Shown one piece after another: positions 14,601-27,100 of a stretch of DNA of 64,000 nucleotides. The stretch spans positions 310,001-374,000 of the forward strand of contig JAPTMU010000086.1 in assembly GCA_028583405.1 (NCBI GenBank), written 5' to 3'. This DNA is from Pogonophryne albipinna (Eukaryota > Chordata > Actinopteri > Perciformes > Artedidraconidae). Made by a program: the position numbers and the translations under genes. Positions within the stretch are counted from its first letter, which is position 1. The number at the start of each line of letters is the position of its first letter. Under the pieces are notes generated by a model. The model was not told the origin of the DNA and did not search any database. It saw nothing but the letters and a program-made list of their open reading frames with translations.

Positions 14601-15640
14601 GCCCATATTAAAAAAAGGCTGAGTGATGTCACAAATACAACTTTCTATTTGGGACATTTGCGCATTTCATTTTGCAAATGAAAGCAACCAAAAGGTTGCC
14701 TGCACATTAAGGTGCACTGTGAGATTCTTGTATGCCTTCTGATCCCTGCATTAGAGGGAAATATTCAGTCAAAGCCTCTAAATGGGTGAATGGCTTAGAA
14801 AAAGTTGTTTTGTTCTCAGCACAGTATCCACAAGCAAACATGTTATGCCAACCAGTCAAGTACCTAAAATGTGGGAATGTTTTAGTGATGCGATTCTGTC
14901 TATTCTCAACAAATTAATTACCAGACCGAGGTATTTGACAGATTTATGACCGCGATAGAGCCGCAACCTTAGAAGCAGTCAGGGAACGTTACAGATGTGT
15001 AAAGTAGGGGGCAGGGAGTGGGCATGTGGCCAATGCTCCAGCTGGTGTAATCTCATGGCAAGATGGTCTCTAGTTTGAGTCTGCCCAACCCTACTAAAAC
15101 ATCTTATCCTTCCAGATTGTATGTTAGCAGGCAAGCTTAAGGGAATAAAGTACTTGTTTTAATGGCTTGGATGTACATACCTGCAAGTTTATAGTGGCTC
15201 ATAAAGAGAACAAAAGCACCTACTGTGTTACTCGGTCATATTTAGCTACTGTTTATGAATAGAGAGCAAACAGTTACAATTCCTACCCAGTCTCCTCCTG
15301 TTAGCAGGAAGTCATCTGAGCACAGGAAGATTAAGTATTTGGATGTACAAGTTTACATAAGTGCAAACTTGGAGCAGTTACCAGAGGTATAAAATTGCGG
15401 TGCAATTTCTTCCAACACATGTACCAGACCTGACAAGAAAGGGATTGAGCAGTCTTACTGTAAAAGACATTCATTCATAAAAAAAGCCTCAGAACTCTTT
15501 CAAGTCAAAACTAAAACTGCTTACTCATTCAGACCAACATATCTGATCCTGGTTGCATTTGCAGATGACACCAAGCACTTCTATGAACCACAGTCTTCTG
15601 AACTCTTTGTCTTCATAAGAAAAGATTTCCGTCTTGCAAA
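11650..15640. other. Intergenic stretch, no gene recognised
   Basis: This is about 4 kb of AT-rich sequence with only short open frames lacking splice or domain support. Nothing repetitive with clear borders was seen. Confidence 0.6.
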
Positions 15641-15674
15641 TCGACACACTGACAAATTCTCTACCAAAAAAACA

Positions 15675-15680
15675 TTTATT
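15675..15680 (-). terminator. acp5: Poly(A) signal (AATAAA on minus strand) of acp5
   Basis: TTTATT on the plus strand gives AATAAA about 160 nt downstream of the acp5 stop codon, a normal 3' UTR length. Confidence 0.55.
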
Positions 15681-15840
15681 ATTTTCTTTTAACAATAGAT
15701 TCACATGGACAACTAGTTGATTCTCTTTTAAAATACACATTATGAATTGCATCGAAATATTAATGCCAATGATTAAAAACGCAGGGTTATGAATCATTTC
15801 TGTGATCTGAAGCTACACTACTCATACTGTATGAGCTAGT

Positions 15841-17374
15841 CTACTCAAAGTTCCTTTGGCTGAGGACCGTGCGGTAGAGAGACGTGCCTATAGCCTGGAA
15901 GAAGGTCAGGATCATCTTGTTCTTGGTGACTTCTGCATGGACGAATCCTCCCAGAGTTGAAGCTTGGCCCGTGAAGAACTTCACCGAACCTTCGGGAACA
16001 TCCTTCCAGTGGCGGATATCATGATCCAGGAAGTTTCCAGCCCCACTCACCACATAGCCCACACCAGACTCTTCAATATACTGTACGGGGTACAAAAACA
16101 AGAAGGTGAATGTGAAGAAAGTCATGCAGATTAATACCAACAGAGCTTACATGAACCTACCTGCAGATTGTGGTCATGCCCGCAGAAGTAAGCAGTGGCG
16201 TTGTATTTTTTGAGGAGAGGATGGAGCCTTTGCAGCAGACACTCTGTGGGCCCGTGTTCAGACACGGACCACACAGGGTAGTGGCCAGCCAGCAACAGGA
16301 AGTCTGCCGTGGAGCGAGCCAGTCGCCTCTGTAACCACGTCAGCTGGCGGTTGGCATCCACCGCACGCAGAGGGCCGCAAGGCTTCTCGTCCAGGAAGTC
16401 GTCAGAGTTGCCGCACAGCATTATGGTGTCGAGCATGATGATGGTTAGGGTCTTCCCAGTGTTGGGAATCCGGAAGTTCAGCTCGTAATAGTAAGAGGGG
16501 AACCTCCTGAGAAGGTTACGGATAGCAGGGTTGTGACAACAATAGGTTGATGAAATTATCATTTGTATGTCAATTACTAACGCTCTATTTTTATACGTTT
16601 TGAAACTTGTCATCTTGTTCGCAAACGCAAACGTAACATGGTCAAGTAATTGATATTAAAAGGGTCATTTTGGAAGTTAAGTATTCCTTTGATTTTTTTC
16701 TTTTATTAGACTAAAGGCAAGTTATTCATTATATAAATGTTTAGGTTCATCCTTACCATCGGTCCGATTTCTTACTGTACTCAATCTGAGCTTTGACGTT
16801 CCCTGCATGGTCATGATTGCCAGCAAGCACATACCAGGGGACTTTGAGAGACTTGGCCGTGTACACAGTCTCAAACGTGTCCTGATAGAAGATTAAGATG
16901 AGAAACAAGGTCTTTGTTTTTAACCCACCTTACACAATATTGCTTCACATTTAATTGCCCCATATTTTCAGTTTACTCAACTGACCTGAAACCGAGGAGA
17001 GTCCACGCTGTCCACACCTCTGTAGTAGAAGTTATCGCCAAGGGACAGAACAAAGTCAGCTCCCATCTGCTCTGCTACTTTACTCATCTCCCGAGCAGTA
17101 GCCTTCTGCACAGCGGTGATGTAGGGCGGATAGGGCACACCACCCCAGTCTCCCACAGCCAGGAACTTAATTGAGGTTCGGTTTTCTGTGAGGGAACGAA
17201 AAATAAACTCTTAAAAAGCCGACAGCAACACATCCCTCTAACTAACAAGAAATCATGAAAAAGCTGTGTAAAGTTAGACTTACTACCAGTTGCCTCCAAG
17301 TTCTCGAAGGCAGTAGGATAGCAGTAGGCCACATGAATGGCAGCAATTAAGATGTAAACCAGTGAAAGTGCCAT
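15841..17374 (-). CDS. acp5: Tartrate-resistant acid phosphatase type 5 (purple acid phosphatase)
   Basis: Five coding exons (17287-17374, 16986-17185, 16757-16881, 16161-16506, 15841-16080) join with GT-AG introns in matching phases. They give 999 nt, 332 residues plus stop. The first about 18 residues form a signal peptide ([18 protein letters not shown]). All dinuclear Fe-centre motifs are present: GDWGG (D42), GDNFYY (D80, Y83), GNHD (N118), GHYP (H213) and GHDH (H248, H250). Sequons NRT (about 31) and NAT (about 240) suggest glycosylation. The loop after [12 protein letters not shown] matches the repressive loop that is proteolytically cut in mammalian TRAP. The family hydrolyses phosphate monoesters at acid pH in lysosomes and the osteoclast ruffled border. 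The length matches the usual 325-335 residues. The start is chosen by the signal peptide and by an acceptor one base upstream. Which teleost paralogue (a or b) it is cannot be told here. Confidence 0.96.
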
Positions 17375-17920
17375 CTTTGAAAAAAAACAATCAGATCAAC
17401 AGTAAGCAGCCAAACCAAATGCAGCTCAAATAAGAGATTTAGACCAAAGCAGCAAAAATGAAACCAACACATGCACAAGAGGAACAGACCACATCCGCAG
17501 CAACATCATACCATCTAGCTAACGCTTCCTCTCTCCTTCCTACAGTACATCTCTCAACAAAAGTAGCTTGCTTTTGTGCCTTCAGGTGACTTGTAATTGG
17601 CTACAGCCTGACATGTCCAAGCTGTAGCTAATGGAAGCTAATCACAGCAGCCATGTCTGTGATGCAATGAGGGTCAAAGGTCACAACTTCATGCTTGTTA
17701 AAGCATGAAGCTGCACCTCTGCTTCTATTAATTAAGAAACGCTGCTCCTTATGAAACACACAGATTTACACACATTAACTCCATTAGTGTCAGCAGTGAC
17801 ACTAGAAAAGCTAAATAAAGTATCTAATGCCTCATTCCTCTCATAGAAAAAAATAAACTGGCTGACAAGAAAAACAACTTGCAGTCTGGAGAGATAATGT
17901 CAGAGACGAAGATAAAAAAC

Positions 17921-18000
17921 ACTCACAGCTGATAAGTGGTGAGCTCAGGACGAGCTGAGGGACACTGGCAGAGCTCTTCCTGCCCGTCCTTTTATCAGCA
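17921..18000 (-). promoter_or_regulatory. acp5: Likely acp5 5' non-coding exon and TATA-like box
   Basis: A GTGAGT donor on the minus strand (plus ACTCAC at 17921-17926) would end a 5' UTR exon, to be joined to the acceptor just before the ATG at 17374. Upstream, GATAAAAGG at about 17988-17996 could act as a TATA-like element. This is inferred only from signals and spacing. Confidence 0.4.
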
Positions 18001-19323
18001 TTCCTGGAGAGGAGGCGTCCCGCCCCGGGACACGGAGCAGGGCCTGATCATTGCTCACCCTGACTCATCTGAGATACATGTGATCCACAACAGTTATTAT
18101 AGCCGGTGTCCAGACTCCACCTCAGTGTTAATCACAGTTTTTTCCTTCAATTTCTTCAGTCTGCTTCCACTTTTTAAGATCATTTATAAATAAGATAAAT
18201 AAATATCTCACTGAGTTTATTTCCCTAGCTTAATGCGTAAACTTAAAGCACAACGAATGCTGACAGCAAGGTGAAACTGTAGTCTTAAGTAATGCAGTTT
18301 TGTATCATTTAACTTCTGAAACAAACTATTTTCACAAATAGTACAATAAACAACTATATAGTGCGTTCTTCTCACTTTGAAATCATGATATTGCGTTAAA
18401 CAGCTAAAAGGCCATCAGGAGTTCATTATAAACTGTTTTTGCCTGACAAAATCAAACTGTCAATAGAAGGCATAATAGAAGAAATATTTCTACATTGACA
18501 GTTGATGAGCAACTAGCGTTGATCATTTCAGATTCTATTCACATAGGTGGGCCTGAAAAAATAAGCACCCTACTAACTTTCATTTAAAAAAAGAAACCTT
18601 GCCAGGTGGTAAATTCTCAGCAATGCAATACAGTCGTGTCATTTATTATTTGGCTCTGTAGGAGGCTTTCAGAAGTAAATGTCAACTCTGATGTCCGAGT
18701 TTGAAAGATGTGCTTGTTTATAAGGCAGGAAAGTGTAATACAAGAAGCCATGCGAGTAGCATTATGGGAAATGTATTAAGTGTTTTCTCAAACTCAAACT
18801 GAGACTAATAGTTCAGATATGTAAGCCTCCTATACTTTGATATTTAATTTTAAACCTATTTCAATGTCATTGTAAGGGCAAAATTCAATTTGTGGTGTGC
18901 CCCTTAATAAAGTAATTACAAATCTGAATTCAGGATTGTAAGGTTAGGGCTATATTGTAACCTTGTACTTGTCTATTAAATAATTAAACAGATTGGAAGT
19001 AAAACATTTTTCAAAATAAGAGTCATTTATTTAAGAAAGAAGAAACTGAAAGACATGTTCAGGTCAAAAGTACAAGCAGAAATCAAAACCATATGTACTG
19101 ATACAGAACAAGGTTACTAGATGGAAAAAACATAACCGTACAGAGAAGACATAATGATAGAGCAGGTGTTTCATGTCACACGGACATTAGGGAGGTTGGA
19201 GTGGAACCCTCTGATCAGAAGAGGAGCCTGCATCCGTCACCTACAACCGGTCTAACAGAGGCCTGTACTAAGAAGAGGATTTGGGGTCAGTGAGGTCACT
19301 TCAGGGTTAAATCTGTATTTTCA

Positions 19324-20118
19324 GTGCTACAACGCTGGTTCACTATTTACCCGGGTAAATCCCCATGGTAACTCATGCTCCGGAGCAGGTAATGTTCGAG
19401 ATAAGAGATTTGAGTGTAAGCACCGCCTGCTGACCAATCAGAGCTCTGTGTGGGGAGTTTAAAGCAATAGAGTTATATTCCAGGTTGAAGGAAACTGCAG
19501 TATATGCAGACAAGACGGGCGGCAATACAACGCCGACTGTATGAACATGTAAATTAACAGAATATCCCCGCCCATCTTCAGAAAGATCTGACAAACACCT
19601 GCGGTAAACACACTTCGATGAACGTTTAATAAACCACAGCTGTCTTTAATATATAAAAATAACCCTGTTTACTGCGGTAACATTTTTTTTTTTTGTATTA
19701 TTTGTGGGGACGTATAATATCTTCTTTTCTATTCCACAAAAAAATATTTTAAACACATTCAGTTGACGAAACACTCAAAGGTCATTCAAGTGTCGGATCC
19801 ACTTGTGTCTTAAATGGGGCAGTGATATTATAAAGCTGTTTAAATACGCATTCAAACAGTCAGTCGTTTTTTTTGCCGTCCCTCCTTTATCCTGGATTAT
19901 GTGTTTAACTCACGGATGCATAAAGTTTAAATTCTTCATACTTGTCTAATATTACAGATGACTCTTCATTCATTGACGTATGACGCTGCGCTGTCTGTAC
20001 GCTTGTGCAGGTTTGTTATTGGTCGATGTTGTTAACCCCGCCCCTTTTACTTGAACCGCCGGACAGAGAAACCCTGGGTTGATTTACCGAGTTGTTAACC
20101 AGCGTCGTAGGACCACTT
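19324..20118. mobile_element. Non-autonomous TIR element, ends CTACRACGCTGGTT
   Basis: The left end CTACAACGCTGGTTCAC followed by GGTAAATC at about 19327-19365 is mirrored by the right end. Read inward from about 20113, the right end gives CTACGACGCTGGTTAAC and GGTAAATC. The interior has no coding potential. No target-site duplication was established. It lies between the acp5 promoter side and the 3' end of the ILF3-type gene. Confidence 0.5.
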
Positions 20119-20312
20119 AGCGAGATCACCATTGTTATGGTTAGTAAAGTAAGATAACTCAAATGTCCAAGAGCTATTGATGTGAGAACGCAACAAAAAC
20201 ACGACATAGTGAGGTGAGAAGGTTGTACACTGATGATTAGTAATGCATGTTGTTCTGGTTCTGTCCTCCGGAGCCCTGGTACCCCCAATCTGTGGACAAA
20301 CCAGAAGGTGTT

Positions 20313-20751
20313 ATATGATGGGTCTGATACATTATTATGCTTTTGGGGGTTTTCTCCTGTAGTGTGTTTTGTGCATGTAAATGGTCTACAAAGGATAACA
20401 TCTGTGTGGTCCCTCATGAGGGAGTTTCTCTCCCTCACACTCAACCCTGCCTGAAACACCACCATTGGACTCCTTTGTTTACTTTTGTAACATAGTGACA
20501 TCACTATGTAACACTCACACTTCTTTTGGCTAGTGCCCCAACACATTGTACGTGATAAGCTAAGGGACGGGACATCTCTAAGCAGTTGACCAAACAGAGC
20601 AGACTGGGCTCTGGTTTCAGACAGAGGGTGAAAAGACAGGCAGTATGAGAAAAATAAAGGGCTTTTTGAACATTAAAGCAGACATGTCACAGTAGACTAG
20701 AGGCACAGAAAACAATGAGACCTGAAAACATGCTTAATAGGGCCCTTTTAA
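20313..20751. mobile_element. TTAA-type MITE copy (left end degraded)
   Basis: The right end CATGCTTAATAGGGCCCTT abuts TTAA at 20748-20751. Interior landmarks shared with the copies at 52580 and 59067 are ATTATGCTTTTGGG, GTGCATGTAAATGGTCTACA and CAGAGGGTGAAAAGA. The left terminus cannot be traced to a TTAA. Confidence 0.6.
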
Positions 20752-20802
20752 AGCAGGATGTGGATTAAGCCCAGTTGCAGTTTATATCCAACACGTCATA
20801 AC

Positions 20803-20808
20803 TTTATT
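20803..20808 (-). terminator. ilf3: Candidate poly(A) signal of the ILF3-type gene
   Basis: AATAAA on the minus strand lies about 345 nt downstream of the stop codon at 21153. Another lies near 19025, so the 3' UTR may be longer. Confidence 0.3.
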
Positions 20809-21152
20809 TTGATTAGACCTTTGAGTGAAATTGACATAATCGACCTATGAATTGATAAGTTATATCCAGAAAAAACGTTGTTGTGAGCCCTTTAACGTCA
20901 ATATTGTAATTAGACTAAGTCTAAGTAGTGATCTGTGCCAAATTTGAACTGATTTCCAGACGTTTTTTGAGATATGGCAATGAATGGAATCAGTTACCTT
21001 GGTTAGTACAGTGACGTTTCATCAAAGTTAAGTTTATGCTAAAGGAGGGTTTCTCCTGAGAAATCACGTGTACACCAAAAACATAAACATTTGATTGATT
21101 CATAAAAACCTTTAGCAGGACGAACATTTGTATTTGATTGTATCAGTTACAT

Positions 21153-24100
21153 TCAACTCCATCCTCCCTCACCGTGAGTGTTATACATCTGTCCGCCCGT
21201 CACTGAGCTGGGGTAAGCCGTGCTGTACATGGAGTAGTTTCCCCCCGGGTTCTGCGTCTGACTCTGGGTCAGCATCTTCTTCTTCTCGTCTCCGTAGCCG
21301 TAGCTGTAGGGGCTCTCCTGGTCGGTGGGCGGAGGCATGGACTGGTAGCTTTCTCCCTGTGTGGTGCCGGTGTCGGAGCTGGAGACGGGCGGGGAGACAT
21401 ATGTGCTGGTGCTACTGCCTTCTGGATAAAAGGTGCCATAGCCAACACTGCTGCTTGATGCGGGGGGGCCTGTGGCTGTGGTGCTGGCTGCATAGCTTCC
21501 ATACAGTTTCTCTGAAGGACAGACAAGACACTTTTACAGGCATTTCAATGACTCCTTTTTATCCTATTAAAGTTGAATGGACCTTTGTTTAATGCATATT
21601 TGTTCATTTCTGTGTGTAGTTATATATTCAGGTCACTCTTGGAAAATATATTTTTACCTGGTTAAATAAAGGATATATTAAAAAATATATATTATTTTCT
21701 TTAAAAATGTTTTATGTAAAGCAATTTGTTGTTATTGTTTTTTAAATGTGCTATACAAATAACGATTATTATTAACATTATTATTTTCTTAAATCAGTTT
21801 CAAACAATGTCTATTTATGAATTCAGTGACGATATAAATAAACAAAAACAAGCATGGAAAACACGTCTATCAAGGGAAACAAATGTCGCCTTTCACTAGT
21901 TATGTTAGGAGGACTGCAAAGACTTTTCGGTTAGTAGTAAATACTTACGATAGCTTCCGCCAGCCCCGCCCTCATAACTGTAGTTAGCTTTTTAAATAAA
22001 GGAAAGAAATGAACATTTAGTTGGTTTCTTTACAGACGTATGAAGTGTATTCAAAAGGATCTTGGAAGGATTGTCTTTGCAAGACCAAGCTGAAATCAAG
22101 TGAGTGCAAATTCTTTACTCTTGTTATAGCTCGGTCCTGAGGAAAACTGCTTTCCTCGGCCCCTGCCGCGACCTCTGTTGGGACCCCAGCCCCGAGACCC
22201 CGAGTCTGAAGGAATGCCGCGGATAGTGCCGAAACCCCGGGATGTGCTGTTGAACAGGAAATGGACGAATAATTGATGTTAATAGCTAATGCTTGTGTAA
22301 CAATTTTGATATTCAACCAAGGAACTAAAAGTTTTATTAAACATGTATACAGAAACAAAACCTTAAAGCCACAATGATGATTAATGGTACTACAGATCAT
22401 TTTCATAATGAGAAGCGGTAGTCTTTAAAGAAGCTCACACACAACATGAATGAGTCAAAACTTCATTTCATTGGCCATCATTTTTTTCACTCAAATTCAC
22501 ACACTTTTAAGGATCGTGGGAACTTTTGGTTTGGGACTACAAGTTCAGCAAAACTAACAAGATAAACAATATATCATATCATGAACTAGATGAGGTACCA
22601 TGTCACTGTAGGTGACTTTCTTCTTGGGAGCATTTCTGTCCGTGTTTGACACGCCACACTCCTCCGGGAACAGCTTCTCCAGAGCAGCGAGGGCAGCGTA
22701 CGACTTCGCCTCCTTCTTATTAGAGCCTCTCCCTTTGAACTTCTCTCCATCAACCGCCACCTGATGGACAGGAAAAAGATAAAGCATCAAAGTGTTTGTG
22801 CTTTTTAAACTGACATACATTACAGTGTGTCATCTTATTTGATTCTGCCACTTAGAGTTCGCAGACTGCTAAACCCTCCAAAAGAACCCAACAGTAAACC
22901 TTTGTGTTTTTCTTGTATGTGATAACGCTGACTCACCTCCATGACAAAGCACTTTTCATGGGAGCCCCCAGTCTCTGCAGACAGCTCGTATTTCAGGCTG
23001 CGGCGCTTCTCATTCAGCTCCATCACAGGGTTCTTCCCATGTTTGGTTAAGATAGGACCCTGACCGCTCTGAAGCAATTAACAAACATTGGCCGGTAAAC
23101 ACACATGACGATCTTCTTAAAGAGAATTCTCAGAGGGAGGAACTGAGGAACATACTTCGTCCGATGCATTAGAGGCCGTGCTAGCAGCTTTCACTACTTC
23201 CTTGGTTCCTTCCACTTCAACAATGGGCTCCACTTTAGATTCTGCGCCAGTCGGAAGGCCGAGATCCTGCAGGGCCTGTCAATTACAAAAGTCCAATTAT
23301 TAACAACTCTTGCTTTATTCAAATACCATGTGTGTACAGGTAAATAGAAATGGTCAACCATCGGGAAAATGCTTCAGATGTTCTGCCATTAAAAGACGTC
23401 ATTGTCGAGATAAAGCGACAAATGCCTTTTTAACCCTTTTAAATCTCAATATATGCCAAAAGAAAATGACAAAATACATTTCTTTGTATTTTTACATTAA
23501 ATCCAATCATCTTTCCTTACTGTTAAACTAATTATAAACAGATATATTTATTTTAGCTAGTCCCAACCAATTTCAACCAATAGGCCACCCATCCATTAAT
23601 CAACCTGCAAACAAAAAGGGTTGCACAGTAGCTCTGTATCACACTACACCCTAACCCCGCCCCCTCGATAGAGGTACAATCGAATTCATAGGTTTATTTC
23701 AAATTACTAACTACTAGTACTATTATAACTGGAAACGGATCAAATATGTATTTCACTGTGGAGAAGATTTTTTTTTGTGAAGGCCAACTCGATAATCTTA
23801 AATAAGAAATACAGGAGTCTTGCCTTGGTGGCTACGTTAAGCTTGGCCGCTCGTTTGGATGGTCCCGTTGACTCGTAGGTCTTCTCGTTCACGTCCACAG
23901 CCATGGTGAAGACCGGCTCGTGGACCGGACCAGTCTGAGACGTGAGTCGGTACTCCAGGCCCGGTCTGTACTGGTTCAGACGCATCACAGCATTCATGCT
24001 AAAATCATCCGTAACTACGGAGAAAAGGAAAATAAACTCATTAGACATGAGCAGTTTCCTTGAGAGATATCCAGAACTATGAATTCATGCAGCTCTGCAA

Positions 24101-27100
24101 TCATTTTTCCCAGCTTTTATATACGTCATGTTGTCATTTTATTAGGGGGGACCCTAAAAGATGACTATCTAATCTTAGGAGCCTGACTGGTGATAAAGTG
24201 TTTGTGGAAACAAAGGATAATTTCACTTGGGCAATATTGGGGCACGATTTGTCTGATTCTACAATTCATTTATTGGTTCCTTTCTTTTTTGGTATAAATA
24301 TCACTCTTTTAATAATTCTGTTAATACTCATTTTAATTTACAATTAATCTCCTTATTTTGCATGAAGACATCATGTAGATCAGGGGTGTCAAACTCAATT
24401 TCATCGCGGGCCACGTTAGAATTATGGTGGCACTCAAAGGGCCGGTGGAAACTTCAAGATTATATAAATATACATAGATAAATATATATAAAATAATGTA
24501 TTATTTTACAATATTTCCTCTGCATTGGATTATTATCTGGGGTAATAACTTCATAATTAACTACGTCTGAAAGCAGAAGTCTAGGGCAAATAATTGCAAG
24601 TCTCTTCAGTGGCATCTCACAAAATGAGATGCATTGTGGGACATGTAGTTTATGGGCAACGTGCTCCTGTAAAGCGGCACGTAACCTTATAATAAACTGA
24701 TTATATTCTTTGCAAGCTCTTGTGGGCCACATCAAATGAAGTAGCGGGCCAGATTTGGCCCCCGGGCCTTGAGTTTGACACCCCTGATGTAGATGAAGTT
24801 GCACCATACAAACTCGCTGGTCCTATCCAAGAAGCATCTTGCTGATTTCTAATTTAGCTAAATAAGAACAAAATGTGTCTGCTAACTTGTATAAAAAATG
24901 TTATTATTTAGAGCACTCACGTAGAAATATAGCACTACGAGAATGCTAAATATATTCTGTCGGAATCAGAAGCAGGAGGCTCTCTGTGTGGCCTTCCTTC
25001 TGTCTGTTGCTACAATGGGGCGAATTGAATTAGGGCCGAAAGTTACATTTATAACCACAAAAGCAGCCCAAAACACGTGTTCTGTCTTTCTATCAGTCTC
25101 TCTTTCAAAATGACTAAAACTGCTGCACCCACACATGCACACCGGCCTATACAAACAACTAATAACGTCACTTAATGACAGAAAAACAACAATTAAATTA
25201 GTTAAAAGTCTGACTATTAGTCGACAATAGGCAAGACTTTGTACATTCTTAGTCGGGCAAACCCCTACAATTAATTAGGTACAGACATTAGAAGGCAAGA
25301 GATCTAGCTACGTTTACATAATAAAATCTCCACTCGATACATGTATAATATGGATTTTTTTCAAACAGTCATATTTAAATTTAAAGAGAATTGAAAATAG
25401 AAACAAAAAATATTGTACAAGTTTATGTTGTGTTATGGCGTTGAAGGTGAACATTTCAGTCATATTTAAACAGCTCATTCAACAGTAAAAAGGCTCAGAT
25501 TACAGCAGGTCTGCTGACACTCATTACTAACATGATTTCCTCTGAAAGCGCTTCTGGAACTTCAGAAACTTCCTCTGCTTGCTGTTGAGTTGGGGCTCCC
25601 CTTCAGTTTTCTCTACCTGTGTGTAGGGTCTCTTAGCTGGCAGGCTGAAGTGTCCAGCGGGCGGTATCTGGGCTGCAGGACGCAGCAGAAACAAGCATGA
25701 GAACAGACTCTTCCATGACAAATCATGACAAACAACACAGGAAATAAAAGAGATTGATAGGTACCTGTGCCTTCTTTGCCGGCTCCCCCTATTCTCCGAG
25801 GCTTTGTAGGTTTGAAGTCCATCCCCAACACTTTGTGCATTTGTCCAAATGCACAGAGCCTCAAGGCAAACTATGGAGAATGTCAAAGTGAGCCACTAAA
25901 TCCAAACATATGAGTGAGTCATGCATTAGCATCCTGCTCTTACCTGAGCACTCTGCGTGATGTCTTCCCGCTGCTGCGGAGTCAGATTTGCAGCGGCGTC
26001 GACTGTGTCCTTCTCACATGGATCTTTTATTCCAGGGCCTCCTATGCACAGATACAGCTACATTAGTATATTCATGGTAATGCTAGTGTATAAACATCAA
26101 TGCTGGTGTGACAATTAGTACAAACGTTAACCTTCCAAGAGGATTCCAGATGCAACGCACTCCAAAACCCTGCGAAGCGACTCGCCCGCTCCCATCGTTC
26201 TCTCAGACGTTCCTATAGCTTTTTCTACTAGCAGCTCCAGAGGCTATGAGGAGATCAGAGGAGAGAAAATTAGAGTGGTTGCGGGAATGAGTCCCAGAAA
26301 TTAGTAAACATTTTAGTTTTGGTTAGATGGCGGAAAGAAGGTCTGTGGTTAATACAAGCCAACAAGTTTTTCATGTCTTGTTCTACTACATAAAATACAT
26401 AAGTAAATACACGCCGACCATCAGTCACCTTTAGTTTCGCAATGGTGACATGAAGTCACGCGACTGTCATGTAGCTCGTTTATTAGCATTAAGTTAGCTA
26501 TTTACTTATGGAAATTGCATATACGCTATTACTATAATTAAATCGGTGTTAATGTGTAACCCTAACCCTTTTATCCCACTGGGAAACTTTTTTAAGTATC
26601 ACCAACGTTTGTTTGCCACAGATCTCTGCTTTCGCGACATTCGAAAATCCAATGAAAAAAATCCCATTGCTTTTTGTCTATGTAGCCCTTATGATGCTCA
26701 CTTCTGGCAAACAAAAAAACTTCCTCACTTCACACACAAACATTATCAACATCCAAGCTCCATTTGTGCACAAATACGACCACGGTTTCCTCACCCATCC
26801 TGACAGTGGCGTCCAGGTCGGAACGCGGTTACACAAGTCCCTCATGATCCTGACCACGAGGATGGCAGAACCCAGGTTGTTGACTTTAGCCTGGAGACAC
26901 AAACAAAAGCTAGTTCAGTTGGAGGAGCTAATGTTTCCTTAACCCTGCGTTTTGAGGTTTCACAAAACAACCCAAAAACAAAGCACAGACAGGTCGAACA
27001 ACTGAGAAAATGATATGCTGTTGTCAATACCAATGATACAATCAAATGTGTCATTGGTATGGATCAACAGATCACTCTTTATGAGTTAATAAACATTGTG

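Noticed and set aside
22017..22406. 129-aa minus-strand frame over the RGG exon
   Set aside because: It reads the RGG exon out of frame. The frame with RGRGRGRG matches the family.
25527..25886. Frame ending in a Lys-rich tail and a stop as a truncated ILF3 isoform
   Set aside because: A GTTAGT donor just before the stop joins in phase to dsRBD1, giving the full protein. Read-through to the stop would need intron retention.
27028..27062. Small hairpin ATACCAATGA...TCATTGGTAT as a microRNA
   Set aside because: The arms are only about 10-13 bp around a tiny loop, too short for a pre-miRNA.
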